DNA of 33,986 nucleotides from Gemmatimonadaceae bacterium (lineage in GTDB: Bacteria > Gemmatimonadota > Gemmatimonadetes > Gemmatimonadales > Gemmatimonadaceae), in the NCBI GenBank assembly GCA_014379355.1, contig JACMLX010000105.1:1-33986 (forward strand), read 5' to 3'. Under the pieces are notes generated by a model that saw only the letters and a list, made by a program, of their open reading frames with translations, ran no database searches and had not been told where the DNA came from. Positions 7,503 to 14,711 of the stretch are shown here, piece by piece. Within the stretch, counting starts at the first letter, position 1; each line of letters opens with the position of its first letter. The translations under genes were made by a program, and so were the position numbers.

Positions 7503-9008
7503 ATGGACTCGACGATCACGCTGAAGGATCGCGAGCGCGACATTCTGCTGATGATGGCGCGCGGCGCGACGGATCGCATGATCGCGTCACGGCTCAATCT
7601 CTCCGAGCAGACCGTGCGGTGGTACAACAAGCAGTGTTACACGAGACTCGGCGTCGGTTCGCGCCAGGCGGCCGTGGCGCGCGCGGTGTCGCTTGGCCTG
7701 ATCAGCGTGCCCGACGTGGCGGCGGCGACGCCGGCCGTGGCGCGGTCGCCGATCCGGTACGTGTCCAATGACGGCGTGTCCATCGCGTATCAGGTGGTCG
7801 GCAATGGCCCGGTGGATGTGCTGTTCATGTCGGGGTTCGTCTCACACCTCGAGATGTGGTGGGAGGAGCCGGAGTGTGCGGCGTTCCTCGATGCACTCGG
7901 TCGTGAAGCTCGGGTGATCCTGTTCGACAAGCGCGGCGTCGGGCTGTCGGATCGTCACCGGGGAGTCTCGACGATCGAGGAAACGATCAGTGATGCGCAG
8001 GGCGTGCTGCACGCCGTCCAATCGACGCGCATGTTCGTCTGTGGCACATCCGAAAGTGGTGCCTTGGCGATTCTCCTCGCGTCGATGCATCCCGACAGCG
8101 TGCGCGGTCTCATCTTGATCGGCACCACGCCCATGACGGCGCGCCTCGGTGACGAGCCGGAATGGGCCGTTGCCGCCGACGTCTTCGCGCAACGTATTGC
8201 GATGATCGAGGCGCGCTGGGGCGAGCCGTGGGCACTCGAACGTTTTGCACCGTCACGTCTCGGCAACGCGGCCTTCGAGGCGTGGTGGTCGCGCGCACTG
8301 CGTAGCGCCGCGAGCCCCGGCAGCGCCGCCCTGATCCTGCAACGCGCCGCGCAGGTCGACGTGCGCTCCCTGCTGCACCACGTGCATGCACCGACGCTGA
8401 TCCTGCACCGCACCGATGACGGCATCGTGAATGTCGGTGGTGCACGATTTCTCGCCTCGCACATGCCGAATGCGAGGCTGGTCGAATTGGCGGGCGCCGA
8501 TCACCTGTTCTTCGTGGACGGGGCGCCGGTCGTGCGTGAAATAGCGCGGTTCCTCGCCGTTCCGGATGCCACCGTGCAGGTCGACGTTCGCGTCGCGATC
8601 ATCCTGTGTGAGCACGGCGCCGGCTCGCGGCTCGATGACGCGAAGCGGCGGCTGTTGCGCGCGTGTGAAGCCACCGTCGTGACGGCGAAGGGTGAGGGAT
8701 GGTTCGCACTCTTCGATGCGCCGAATCGCGCGATCCGTTGCGCGCAATCGCTGACCGCACTCGGCGCCGACCGTGTCGGCGGGCTGGCGCTGCACGTCGG
8801 CGCGACGCGGCTGTCGGACGATCTCTCCGCCGGATCGGCGCCGAGTGTCGCGCGGCACCTGGCTGCATCGGCACAACCGGGCCAGGTGCTCGTGACCGCG
8901 ACACTGCGCGACATTCTGGCTGGCTCGCCGGTGTCGCTCGTCGCCTGTTCCATCGCCGACGGGGAGGACGGCGCGCCGCCAATGACGGTGTGGCAGCTGG
9001 CCAGCTGA
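7503..9008 (+). CDS. LuxR-type HTH / alpha-beta hydrolase / degenerate nucleotide cyclase-like fusion
   Basis: A 501-residue three-part protein. Residues 5-65 are a LuxR-type helix-turn-helix (L-K-D-R-E-R-D-I-L-L-M-M-A-R-G-A-T-D-R-M-I-A with L-S-E-Q-T-V). Residues 85-355 are an alpha/beta hydrolase with nucleophile S183 (G-T-S-E-S-G), an aspartate at 305 or 306 and H334 (G-A-D-H-L-F-F). Residues 361-501 align with the class III cyclase domain often fused to such hydrolases, but both metal-binding aspartates are replaced by glutamate: the usual F-T-D-I-V-G-S-T is I-L-C-E-H-G-A-G-S (E370) and the usual G-D-G is G-E-G (E398). It is probably a cytoplasmic ligand-sensing regulator in which hydrolase and cyclase folds act as sensors; a real esterase activity is possible. 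It stands alone, 80 bp after the molybdenum operon. Confidence 0.8.
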   Translation: MDSTITLKDRERDILLMMARGATDRMIASRLNLSEQTVRWYNKQCYTRLGVGSRQAAVARAVSLGLISVPDVAAATPAVARSPIRYVSNDGVSIAYQVVGNGPVDVLFMSGFVSHLEMWWEEPECAAFLDALGREARVILFDKRGVGLSDRHRGVSTIEETISDAQGVLHAVQSTRMFVCGTSESGALAILLASMHPDSVRGLILIGTTPMTARLGDEPEWAVAADVFAQRIAMIEARWGEPWALERFAPSRLGNAAFEAWWSRALRSAASPGSAALILQRAAQVDVRSLLHHVHAPTLILHRTDDGIVNVGGARFLASHMPNARLVELAGADHLFFVDGAPVVREIARFLAVPDATVQVDVRVAIILCEHGAGSRLDDAKRRLLRACEATVVTAKGEGWFALFDAPNRAIRCAQSLTALGADRVGGLALHVGATRLSDDLSAGSAPSVARHLAASAQPGQVLVTATLRDILAGSPVSLVACSIADGEDGAPPMTVWQLAS

Positions 9009-9028
9009 CCGGTCACCACCCGAAAAGT

Positions 9029-9045
9029 CCACCCGTTCCGGGTGG
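9029..9045 (+). terminator. Short GC hairpin after the LuxR-hydrolase gene
   Basis: CCACCCG and CGGGTGG form a perfect 7-bp stem with a TTC loop, 20 nt after the stop codon. There is no T-run. The same layout (GC hairpin 12-20 nt after a stop) recurs elsewhere in the window. Confidence 0.35.
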
Positions 9046-9117
9046 TGCGATCCACCCGTGAGCCCTGCGAGGATGGGGGGCACGACATGACCTCCTCACC
9101 TCAACTGGATTACAGAC

Positions 9118-9576
9118 ATGACCGCACGCGAATTGATTGCAACGCTCCCGCTGGTGGCGCTGATGGCCACCGGCTGCGATACGACGACCGGACCGCAGGG
9201 CGGCGAAGTCCGCATTGCCGTGCAGCAGGCGCTGACCGGGCAAACCACCGCGGCGGGAAGTTTCGCCATCTCCGGTGCAGTGGCTGACAGTGGCCAGACC
9301 ACGGAAGAGCTCACATTCGGCGGGCCGCTCACGGTGTCGCCGGTGCCGGTCACGTTCCGGCGCACGCTGACGGGCAGAAACGGCACGATCGTCATGATCG
9401 GCAACGCGTCGTTGACCTTCACTAGCCCGACCGAGGCGACGCTGGCTGGCAGCTGGACCGTGTCATCGGCAACGGGAGCATACGCCACCGGCGATGGGAG
9501 CCTCAGCGGCAGCGCGAATTTCGGCGCCACGCCGCCGACGGCAACCATCACGTATGCCGGGGTGCTGCGGCCGTAG
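9118..9576 (+). CDS. Small lipoprotein of unknown function
   Basis: A 152-residue protein starting with a lipoprotein signal: hydrophobic L-P-L-V-A-L-M, then A-T-G-C with the lipidated cysteine at residue 20. The mature part (D-T-T-T-G-P-Q-G-G ...) is rich in threonine, serine, glycine and alanine and alternates short beta-strand-like stretches (S-F-A-I-S-G-A-V, G-T-I-V-M-I-G-N-A-S-L-T-F, A-T-L-A-G-S-W-T-V), which suggests a small all-beta envelope protein. I recognise no family. The acetamidase gene follows 98 bp downstream on the same strand; co-transcription is possible but not shown. A stretch at 11222-11263 resembles the signal-peptide-coding part of this gene. Confidence 0.75.
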   Translation: MTARELIATLPLVALMATGCDTTTGPQGGEVRIAVQQALTGQTTAAGSFAISGAVADSGQTTEELTFGGPLTVSPVPVTFRRTLTGRNGTIVMIGNASLTFTSPTEATLAGSWTVSSATGAYATGDGSLSGSANFGATPPTATITYAGVLRP

Positions 9577-9674
9577 GCACGGCGCCGGATCACTGCGGAA
9601 AAGCCGCGACGGTCGAGCGATCGACGGGCGTCGTGTTACCGTGTGGGACCTCTCCACACGTCACAGGACGCATC

Positions 9675-10745
9675 ATGCCCGTTCGTCCGTTCGTCCGTCG
9701 CGCGCTGCTGGCGTCGTCGTCGCTGATCGCGCTCACGCTGATGATGGGCGGCACGACCCCGGTGGCCGTGCGGATGGTCGTGCGACCACCGTCGAAACAC
9801 CGACTCATGCCGTCTCCGACCACCGTGGTGGTGGGGTACTACTGGGCGGATGCGAAGCCGGTGCTGCACATCGCATCCGGTGACGAGCTCACGGTCGGGA
9901 CGTTGATCACGTCGACGCCGACCCGTCTCGAAGGCGCCGGTGTGAAGAAGGAGGACGTGGAACCCGCGTTGCGTGCGATCATCGACAGCGTGACCGACAA
10001 GGGTCCCGGCGGACACATTCTCACGGGGCCGGTCTACGTGGATGGTGCAGTGCCGGGCGACGTGCTGGAAGTGCGTATCAAGAAGGTCGCGCTCGCGATT
10101 CCCTATGCGTACAACGCCTTCGGGCGCACCAGCGGCTTCATCCCGGAAGATTTTCCAACGTCGAGGATGCGTATCATCCCACTCGACGCGAAGGCCATGA
10201 TGGCGCGCTGGGCGCCCGGCATCGACATCCCGCTGCATCCGTTCTTCGGCAGCATCGGTGTCGCACCACCGCCCGCGATGGGTCGCATCAGCAGCGCACC
10301 GCCGAACGTGCACGCGGGCAATCTCGACAACAAGGAACTCGTCGCGGGCACGACCCTCTTCATTCCGGTGCACGTACCCGGCGCATTGCTCGAAGTGGGT
10401 GACGGTCACGCCGGTCAGGGCGACGGCGAAGTCGACATCACGGGGCTCGAAACCTCCCTGATCGGCACGTTCGACATCATCGTGCGCAAGGATCTCAAGC
10501 TCACCTGGCCGCGTGGCGAAACGCCGACGCACTGGATCACGATGGGCATGGACACGGACCTCGTCGTCGCGACCAAGATGGCGCTGCGGCAGGCGATCGA
10601 GTTCCTGGCGACCGAGAAGGGCATGTCGCGCGAGGATGCGTATATGCTCGCGAGCGTGTCCTGCGACGTGCGTATCACACAGCTGGTGGACGGCAACGTG
10701 GGTGCGCACGTGATGATTCCGAAAGCCATCTTCTCGCGGCGGTGA
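9675..10745 (+). CDS. Exported acetamidase/formamidase family protein
   Basis: A 356-residue FmdA/AmdA-family (PF03069) amidase that would release ammonia from short amides. A signal peptide occupies about residues 1-33. The family core is clear: H-I-A-S-G-D at 65-70, G-P-V-Y-V-D-G-A-V-P-G-D at 118-129, N-V-H-A-G-N-L-D at 211-218 and the hallmark G-D-G-H-A-G-Q-G-D-G-E at 242-251, then D-A-Y-M-L-A-S near 321. ATG 9675 has AGGA upstream and begins the signal peptide; an in-frame start 14 codons earlier is less likely. The stop codon lies inside the first copy of the 77-bp repeat array. A 36-codon piece of a paralogue is found at 19466-19576, also fused to a repeat array. Confidence 0.9.
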   Translation: MPVRPFVRRALLASSSLIALTLMMGGTTPVAVRMVVRPPSKHRLMPSPTTVVVGYYWADAKPVLHIASGDELTVGTLITSTPTRLEGAGVKKEDVEPALRAIIDSVTDKGPGGHILTGPVYVDGAVPGDVLEVRIKKVALAIPYAYNAFGRTSGFIPEDFPTSRMRIIPLDAKAMMARWAPGIDIPLHPFFGSIGVAPPPAMGRISSAPPNVHAGNLDNKELVAGTTLFIPVHVPGALLEVGDGHAGQGDGEVDITGLETSLIGTFDIIVRKDLKLTWPRGETPTHWITMGMDTDLVVATKMALRQAIEFLATEKGMSREDAYMLASVSCDVRITQLVDGNVGAHVMIPKAIFSRR

Positions 10746-10749
10746 CAGG

Positions 10750-11193
10750 TTTGGGAGCGGAGCATACGGAGGGCGTCGCTTGCAACGTTCCCTTCACTGC
10801 GCAGCATCACTGACTTCTTTGGGTGAGGAGTGCACGGAGCGCACGGAGGGCGTCGCTTGCAACGTTCCCTCGTTGCGAACATCGCTGACTTTTTTTGTGG
10901 AGATAGGGCGGGGAGCTCGGAGAGTGCGCCGGTTGCAACGCTCCGCGAAGCGAGCGATGACGACAATGCTTTTTTTGCCTGCAGTTCCCAAAAATGTCAG
11001 CGGTGTCGCGCGCTACGCCGAACGTCGCAACCACCACGCTCCGTGAGCTCCGTGTACTCTTCACCCTACAAAGTCAGCGGAGCTTGCAGCAGGACGAAGC
11101 GTTGCAAGACACGCACTCTCCGGGCTCTCCGTTCTATCCATCCCGAAGAGTCAGCGATGTTTCAACCAGCACGAAACGCTGCAAGCGGAGGAC
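10750..11193. repeat. Inverted array 1 of the 77-bp repeat family
   Basis: Three forward units (10750-10814, 10815-10889, 10890-10969), a centre (T-run, GCCTGCAGTTCCC, A-run; 10970-10995) and three reverse units (10996-11072, 11073-11149, partial 11150-11193). Forward units contain TTTGGGTGAGGAG, GCACGGAG, GGGCGTCGCTTGCAACG and end CATCGCTGAC; reverse units begin GTCAGCG and end CACCC-AAA. Unit three is a variant type with GGAGATAGGGCGGGGAGC and CTCGGAGAGTGCGCC. The two complete reverse units are each 77 bp. The array fills the gap between the acetamidase stop and the 3' end of the convergent thioredoxin-like gene. No credible protein is encoded. Confidence 0.85.
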
Positions 11194-11221
11194 CGCGCGA
11201 GGATGACGCGATGTGTTCACG

Positions 11222-11263
11222 GCGCTCCCGCTCGTGGCATGGATGGCAGCGCCTGCGATACCA
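11222..11263 (+). pseudogene. Possible remnant of a lipoprotein signal-peptide coding sequence
   Basis: This stretch aligns with 9142-9183 inside the small lipoprotein gene: GCGCTCCCGCT then GTGGC, GATGGC and CTGCGATAC recur in the same order with one 1-nt gap, roughly three quarters identical. With one frameshift it would read like L-P-L-V-A followed by A-C-D-T-T. It directly follows repeat array 1. The match is short and could be chance. Confidence 0.25.
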
Positions 11264-11275
11264 CCCCTGCGCTGC

Positions 11276-12364
11276 TCAGCCAAACGTGAACGCAAATGCT
11301 TCGACGCTCCTATCGAGAAACTCGATTTCGAACCGACGCTCTGCTATGGGCGTCGTCTGCCGGATGAGCTGGTACATCCGTGGCGCGCCGACCAAGCCAT
11401 CGCCATTGGCGTCCACATCACTTCCGCGCGCCTCGCCGGGAGGGTGTCCGTCAATCCGCACGCGGAAGCGCACCGTACGACCAGGTATCGCTGGTCCCAT
11501 CACCAGATGTACATCACGCGCATGGAAGCGATACACGATTCGCCCGCTCGGTGCGTTCAGCACCACCGCGTCTCGTCGCGCGGTCCACTCACCGGACAGC
11601 GACCAGCGGTTGAGAGTCGATTGCACCGGCACGATGTACCGGCGCCGTTCGTCGATCGTCAATTCACCGGACGGCGCGAAACTGCTGGCACGATCGTAGC
11701 CGAGATACGATTCCGGTGATTTGAGGTTGGCCCAATCCGCGGCCGCTTCCACGCCTCTCCCAGTGACGGACACCGGCGTGCGTGCAACGGACGTTGCGCC
11801 GGACTCGGCCAGCAACTGCTGTATGATTGCTTCCGACCGTTCGTAGCCGCCTTCACCAAACTGATGATGACGCACGCGGCCCTGCGCGTCGGCTATGTAG
11901 AGGGCCGGCCAGTACTGATTGCTGAACGCGCGCCAGATGGCATGATCGCTATCCACGGCGATCGGATAGGCGACATTCAATTCCCCTGCCGCGCGTCGCA
12001 CGTTCTCGACATTGCGTTCGAAGGCAAACTCGGGTGAATGCACACCGACGATCACCAAGCCGTGCCGCTCGTATCGTTCGGCCCACGCTCGCGTGTACGG
12101 CAATGTGCGTAGCCAGTTGATGCACGTGTACGTCCAGAACTGCACGACCACGACTCGTCCGCGCAACCCGGGCGACGCGAGCGCCGGCGAGTTGAGCCAC
12201 GCCGTGGCGTTGTCGAGGGAAGGCAACTTGCCTTCGTCTGGCGGGAATGCCGCGCACGACAGCTGCGCTGCCGATGAGCCGAACAGTCCGAGTCGCGTGG
12301 CGGCGAACGTGGAAGCGGCAGCGCGAAGGAGACGCCGGCGATCATCGCAGATGTGTTCGGGCAT
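11276..12364 (-). CDS. Thioredoxin-like (DipZ C-terminal type) exported protein lacking the second active-site Cys
   Basis: A 362-residue exported protein. An N-terminal R-R-R-L-L-R-A-A-A-S-T-F stretch resembles a Tat signal. The thioredoxin-like domain (about 45-185) has the DipZ/TlpA-type block V-V-V-Q-F-W-T-Y-T-C-I-N-W-L-R-T-L-P-Y: cysteine 81 is kept, but the usual C-x-x-C is C-I-N-W (codon TGG at residue 84). The C-terminal part (about 205-362) matches the carbohydrate-binding-like domain seen at the end of DipZ-like proteins (E-S-Y-L-G-Y-D-R-A). With a single cysteine it cannot run the classic disulfide exchange; a one-cysteine peroxidase-like or binding role is possible. ATG 12364 has AGGAG 9 nt upstream. 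The convergent neighbour is repeat array 1. Confidence 0.82.
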   Translation of the reverse strand: MPEHICDDRRRLLRAAASTFAATRLGLFGSSAAQLSCAAFPPDEGKLPSLDNATAWLNSPALASPGLRGRVVVVQFWTYTCINWLRTLPYTRAWAERYERHGLVIVGVHSPEFAFERNVENVRRAAGELNVAYPIAVDSDHAIWRAFSNQYWPALYIADAQGRVRHHQFGEGGYERSEAIIQQLLAESGATSVARTPVSVTGRGVEAAADWANLKSPESYLGYDRASSFAPSGELTIDERRRYIVPVQSTLNRWSLSGEWTARRDAVVLNAPSGRIVYRFHARDVHLVMGPAIPGRTVRFRVRIDGHPPGEARGSDVDANGDGLVGAPRMYQLIRQTTPIAERRFEIEFLDRSVEAFAFTFG

Positions 12365-12513
12365 GCTTGTGCACTCCTGAAGAACACGATTCGGCAGTCA
12401 GGCGATGTCTGCAGGCATGCACGCATCGCCATGTTCGATTCATCAACGCACGGAGAAGGCAGCGGCACCGTCGTTCGGCTCAGGCCGCCCGACCTCGCCC
12501 TCCGGTCGTCACA

Positions 12514-12906
12514 TCATTTGACCAGGACCAGCAGGGGTTTTCCCTTCTCCACCGTGTACGTCGCTAACTCGGCAGCCACACGGCTGCCGACGTTCTTGGC
12601 CGAGTGCGGCACGCCTGCCGGAACGAACAAGACCTGCCCCGCCCGCAGCGTCACGGGCGGCCTGCCTTCGAGCTGGTACTCGAGCGCGCCTTCGATCACG
12701 TACACCATCTCTTCACCGGGATGTGTGTGCGTTGGCGCAGTGAATCCCGGAGCGACTTCGACCCGCGCCTGGATGACTTCCCGCCCAGGGGCACTCAGGT
12801 CGTGGCGTTGGAGGTCGATGCGTTTCACGCCTTGCTGCGGCGCCGTCCGCGTATCGAGCGTCAGTCCGCCGGCAGCGAGCACGGCGACGATTACGAGCTT
12901 GATCAT
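12514..12906 (-). CDS. Secreted cupin-domain protein
   Basis: A 130-residue single-domain cupin with an N-terminal signal (about 1-19). The metal-binding set is visible: H60, H62 and E66 (P-T-H-T-H-P-G-E-E) in motif 1 and H101 (F-V-P-A-G-V-P-H) in motif 2. The reaction is unknown; such proteins include dioxygenases, isomerases and binding proteins. I chose ATG 12906 because GGAG lies 6 nt upstream; the ATG at 12912 would have no spacing from this GGAG. The epoxide hydrolase upstream on the same strand is separated by about 148 bp containing a strong hairpin, so the cupin is probably transcribed separately. Confidence 0.85.
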   Translation of the reverse strand: MIKLVIVAVLAAGGLTLDTRTAPQQGVKRIDLQRHDLSAPGREVIQARVEVAPGFTAPTHTHPGEEMVYVIEGALEYQLEGRPPVTLRAGQVLFVPAGVPHSAKNVGSRVAAELATYTVEKGKPLLVLVK

Positions 12907-13006
12907 CTTCATCTCCGACGATGAGTGAATGTCGACGCACTGCGGCCCCGCCGGTGATTCACGTGCAACGTGAACGCGCGCTGACGACCGCCGTGACCGA
13001 CCGGTG

Positions 13007-13042
13007 GGTGCACCGCGCTCCGATGACCGGGCGCGGTGCACC
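13007..13042 (-). terminator. Strong 12-bp GC hairpin after the epoxide hydrolase
   Basis: GGTGCACCGCGC and GCGCGGTGCACC are perfectly complementary around a 12-nt loop, 12 nt after the stop codon of the epoxide hydrolase on the minus strand. There is no T-run. It separates that gene from the cupin. Confidence 0.55.
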
Positions 13043-13054
13043 AGCAGTGGATCG

Positions 13055-14281
13055 TTACCGCACCTGCTTGAACGCCGCCCGCATCTCCGATGCGAAGAGC
13101 GCTGGCTCTTCCCACGCCGCGAAGTGTCCGCCGCGATCGACCGCGTTGTAGTAGGTCAGGCCGGGGTAGACCGTCTCGACCCAACTTCGCGGGGCGGCCC
13201 AGATCTCGCCGGGGAATGTCGTGAAGCCGACCGGCACCTTGACGGGCGGAGGAGCCATGGCCGCGGCGGGTGACGCGAGAAATTGCCCCAACTCCCAGTA
13301 CCAGCGAGCGGCCGCGGCGCCGGTGCCGGTCAGCCAGTAGAGCGTGATGTTGTCGACGATGGCCTCGCGGGTGAGGCTGCCGGCGGGCGCGCCGCCGGCG
13401 AACGCGCGCGAAATCTTGTAGTAGCTGTCGGTGTCATGGTCGAGCAGCCACGCGGCAAGTCCAGCGGGTGAGTCCAGCAGCGAATAGCCGATCGTCTGCG
13501 GCCGCGTGGACTGCTCCAGGAAGTAGCCGAAGCCGCTCGCCTTGAAGGTCGCGAGGGCCTTGTGCGCCGCACGTTCCTCGTCGGACTTGGCCGGGAGTCG
13601 ATCGGCGATGCCCGTCGCCCCTGCCAGCAGGTTGACGTGGATGGCGCGCAATCCCTTCGGCGCCTGGCGGCCCATCGCATCCGTGACGGTGGCGCCAACA
13701 TCGCCACCCTGCGCGACATAGTTGGTGTAGCCGAGCCGCTCCATCAGCTGCGCCCACGCGAGGGCGATGCGCCCCGAATCCCACCCGACTTCGCTCGGTT
13801 CACCCGAGAAGCCATAGCCCGGCAGGGACGGGAGCACCACATCGAACGCATCCTGTGCGCTTCCGCCATGCGCCGTCGGATTCGTGAGTGGGTCGATGAC
13901 CGTGAGCAACTCCATCACGGATCCCGGCCACCCGTGCGTCATGATCAACGGCATGGCGTTCGGGTGACGTGACTTCACGTGGATGAAGTGGATGTCCACA
14001 CCATCGATCTTCGTCACGAACTGCGGATATGCGTTCAGTCGCGCTTCCGCCTTTCGCCAATCGTATTCCGTCCCCCAGTAGCTGACGAGCGCCTTGAGCG
14101 TTTCGAGCTGCACGCCCTGCGAGCGATCCGCGACGAGTTCCCGGGTCGGCCAACGCGTGGCCGCGATGCGCCGCCGAAGCTCGGCGATCTCCTTCTCCGG
14201 GATGTTCACCCGAAACGGACGAACGTCGTTCTCGCCGGCGGCGGGCGCGGCGCTGGCCGGCGTCTCCAAAGTCTGGGTCAT
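13055..14281 (-). CDS. Epoxide hydrolase (EHN-type alpha/beta hydrolase)
   Basis: A 408-residue epoxide hydrolase with the N-terminal EHN domain (R-P-F-R-V-N-I-P-E-K, residues 21-30) and the alpha/beta hydrolase core. Oxyanion motif H-G-W-P-G-S at 116-121, nucleophile D194 in Q-G-G-D-V-G-A, catalytic histidine near the end in D-R-G-G-H-F-A-A-W-E-E-P. It would open epoxides to diols. ATG 14281 has AAGGA 7 nt upstream and gives the usual family length. The frame continues to an ATG at 14506 that also has a good GGGAG and would add 75 residues with a hydrophobic I-C-A-L-G-L-V-C-L-L-C-A-P-G stretch ending A-Q-S, that is, a secretion signal. Which start is used decides cytoplasm or periplasm; I cannot settle it. 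Confidence 0.85.
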   Translation of the reverse strand: MTQTLETPASAAPAAGENDVRPFRVNIPEKEIAELRRRIAATRWPTRELVADRSQGVQLETLKALVSYWGTEYDWRKAEARLNAYPQFVTKIDGVDIHFIHVKSRHPNAMPLIMTHGWPGSVMELLTVIDPLTNPTAHGGSAQDAFDVVLPSLPGYGFSGEPSEVGWDSGRIALAWAQLMERLGYTNYVAQGGDVGATVTDAMGRQAPKGLRAIHVNLLAGATGIADRLPAKSDEERAAHKALATFKASGFGYFLEQSTRPQTIGYSLLDSPAGLAAWLLDHDTDSYYKISRAFAGGAPAGSLTREAIVDNITLYWLTGTGAAAARWYWELGQFLASPAAAMAPPPVKVPVGFTTFPGEIWAAPRSWVETVYPGLTYYNAVDRGGHFAAWEEPALFASEMRAAFKQVR

Positions 14282-14711
14282 GGCATGTTCCTTTCGAGCG
14301 GAGGTGGTGTTCGGTGTCGTTGCGGAATGTCCTGCAAGCGCCGCCCGGGCCGCACCGCGCGTCGCGGTTGATTGGGCCTCAGTGGAGCCAGGCGCACACA
14401 GCAGGCACACGAGGCCGAGTGCGCAGATGCTGAACCGTTCCGTCCCGTCTCGAACGCGCGTGATGTGGTTCGTTCCGACGTGCGAACCCGTGTCGCGTGT
14501 GGACATTGTGCGTACTCCCGGTGGAAGATGTCTTCCGCGGCGCTTGTCCGGTTGAACCGTACGAGCTCACGGCGTGAGAGCAGAATCTTCCGCGTGTGTT
14601 GCGATCGCCCAATTGCACGATGGTATCGCCGACACTTTGGTATCACTGCGCGCACAGGTCATCAGTGGATCCCGCACGCGTCCGGCGCCCACACCGGAAT
14701 CACGGCACTGA
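14282..14711. other. Region upstream of the epoxide hydrolase, with possible signal-peptide extension
   Basis: From 14282 to 14506 the hydrolase frame is open and could encode a signal peptide. From 14507 to 14711, between that start and the kinase stop, no gene is seen. Direct repeats TGGTATC at 14621 and 14639 (18 bp apart, nearly two helical turns) could be part of a regulator site, but this is weak. Confidence 0.4.

Noticed and set aside
10830..11719. Open frames through repeat array 1 on the plus strand
   Set aside because: They translate the repeat and the antisense of the thioredoxin-like gene; no protein-like composition.
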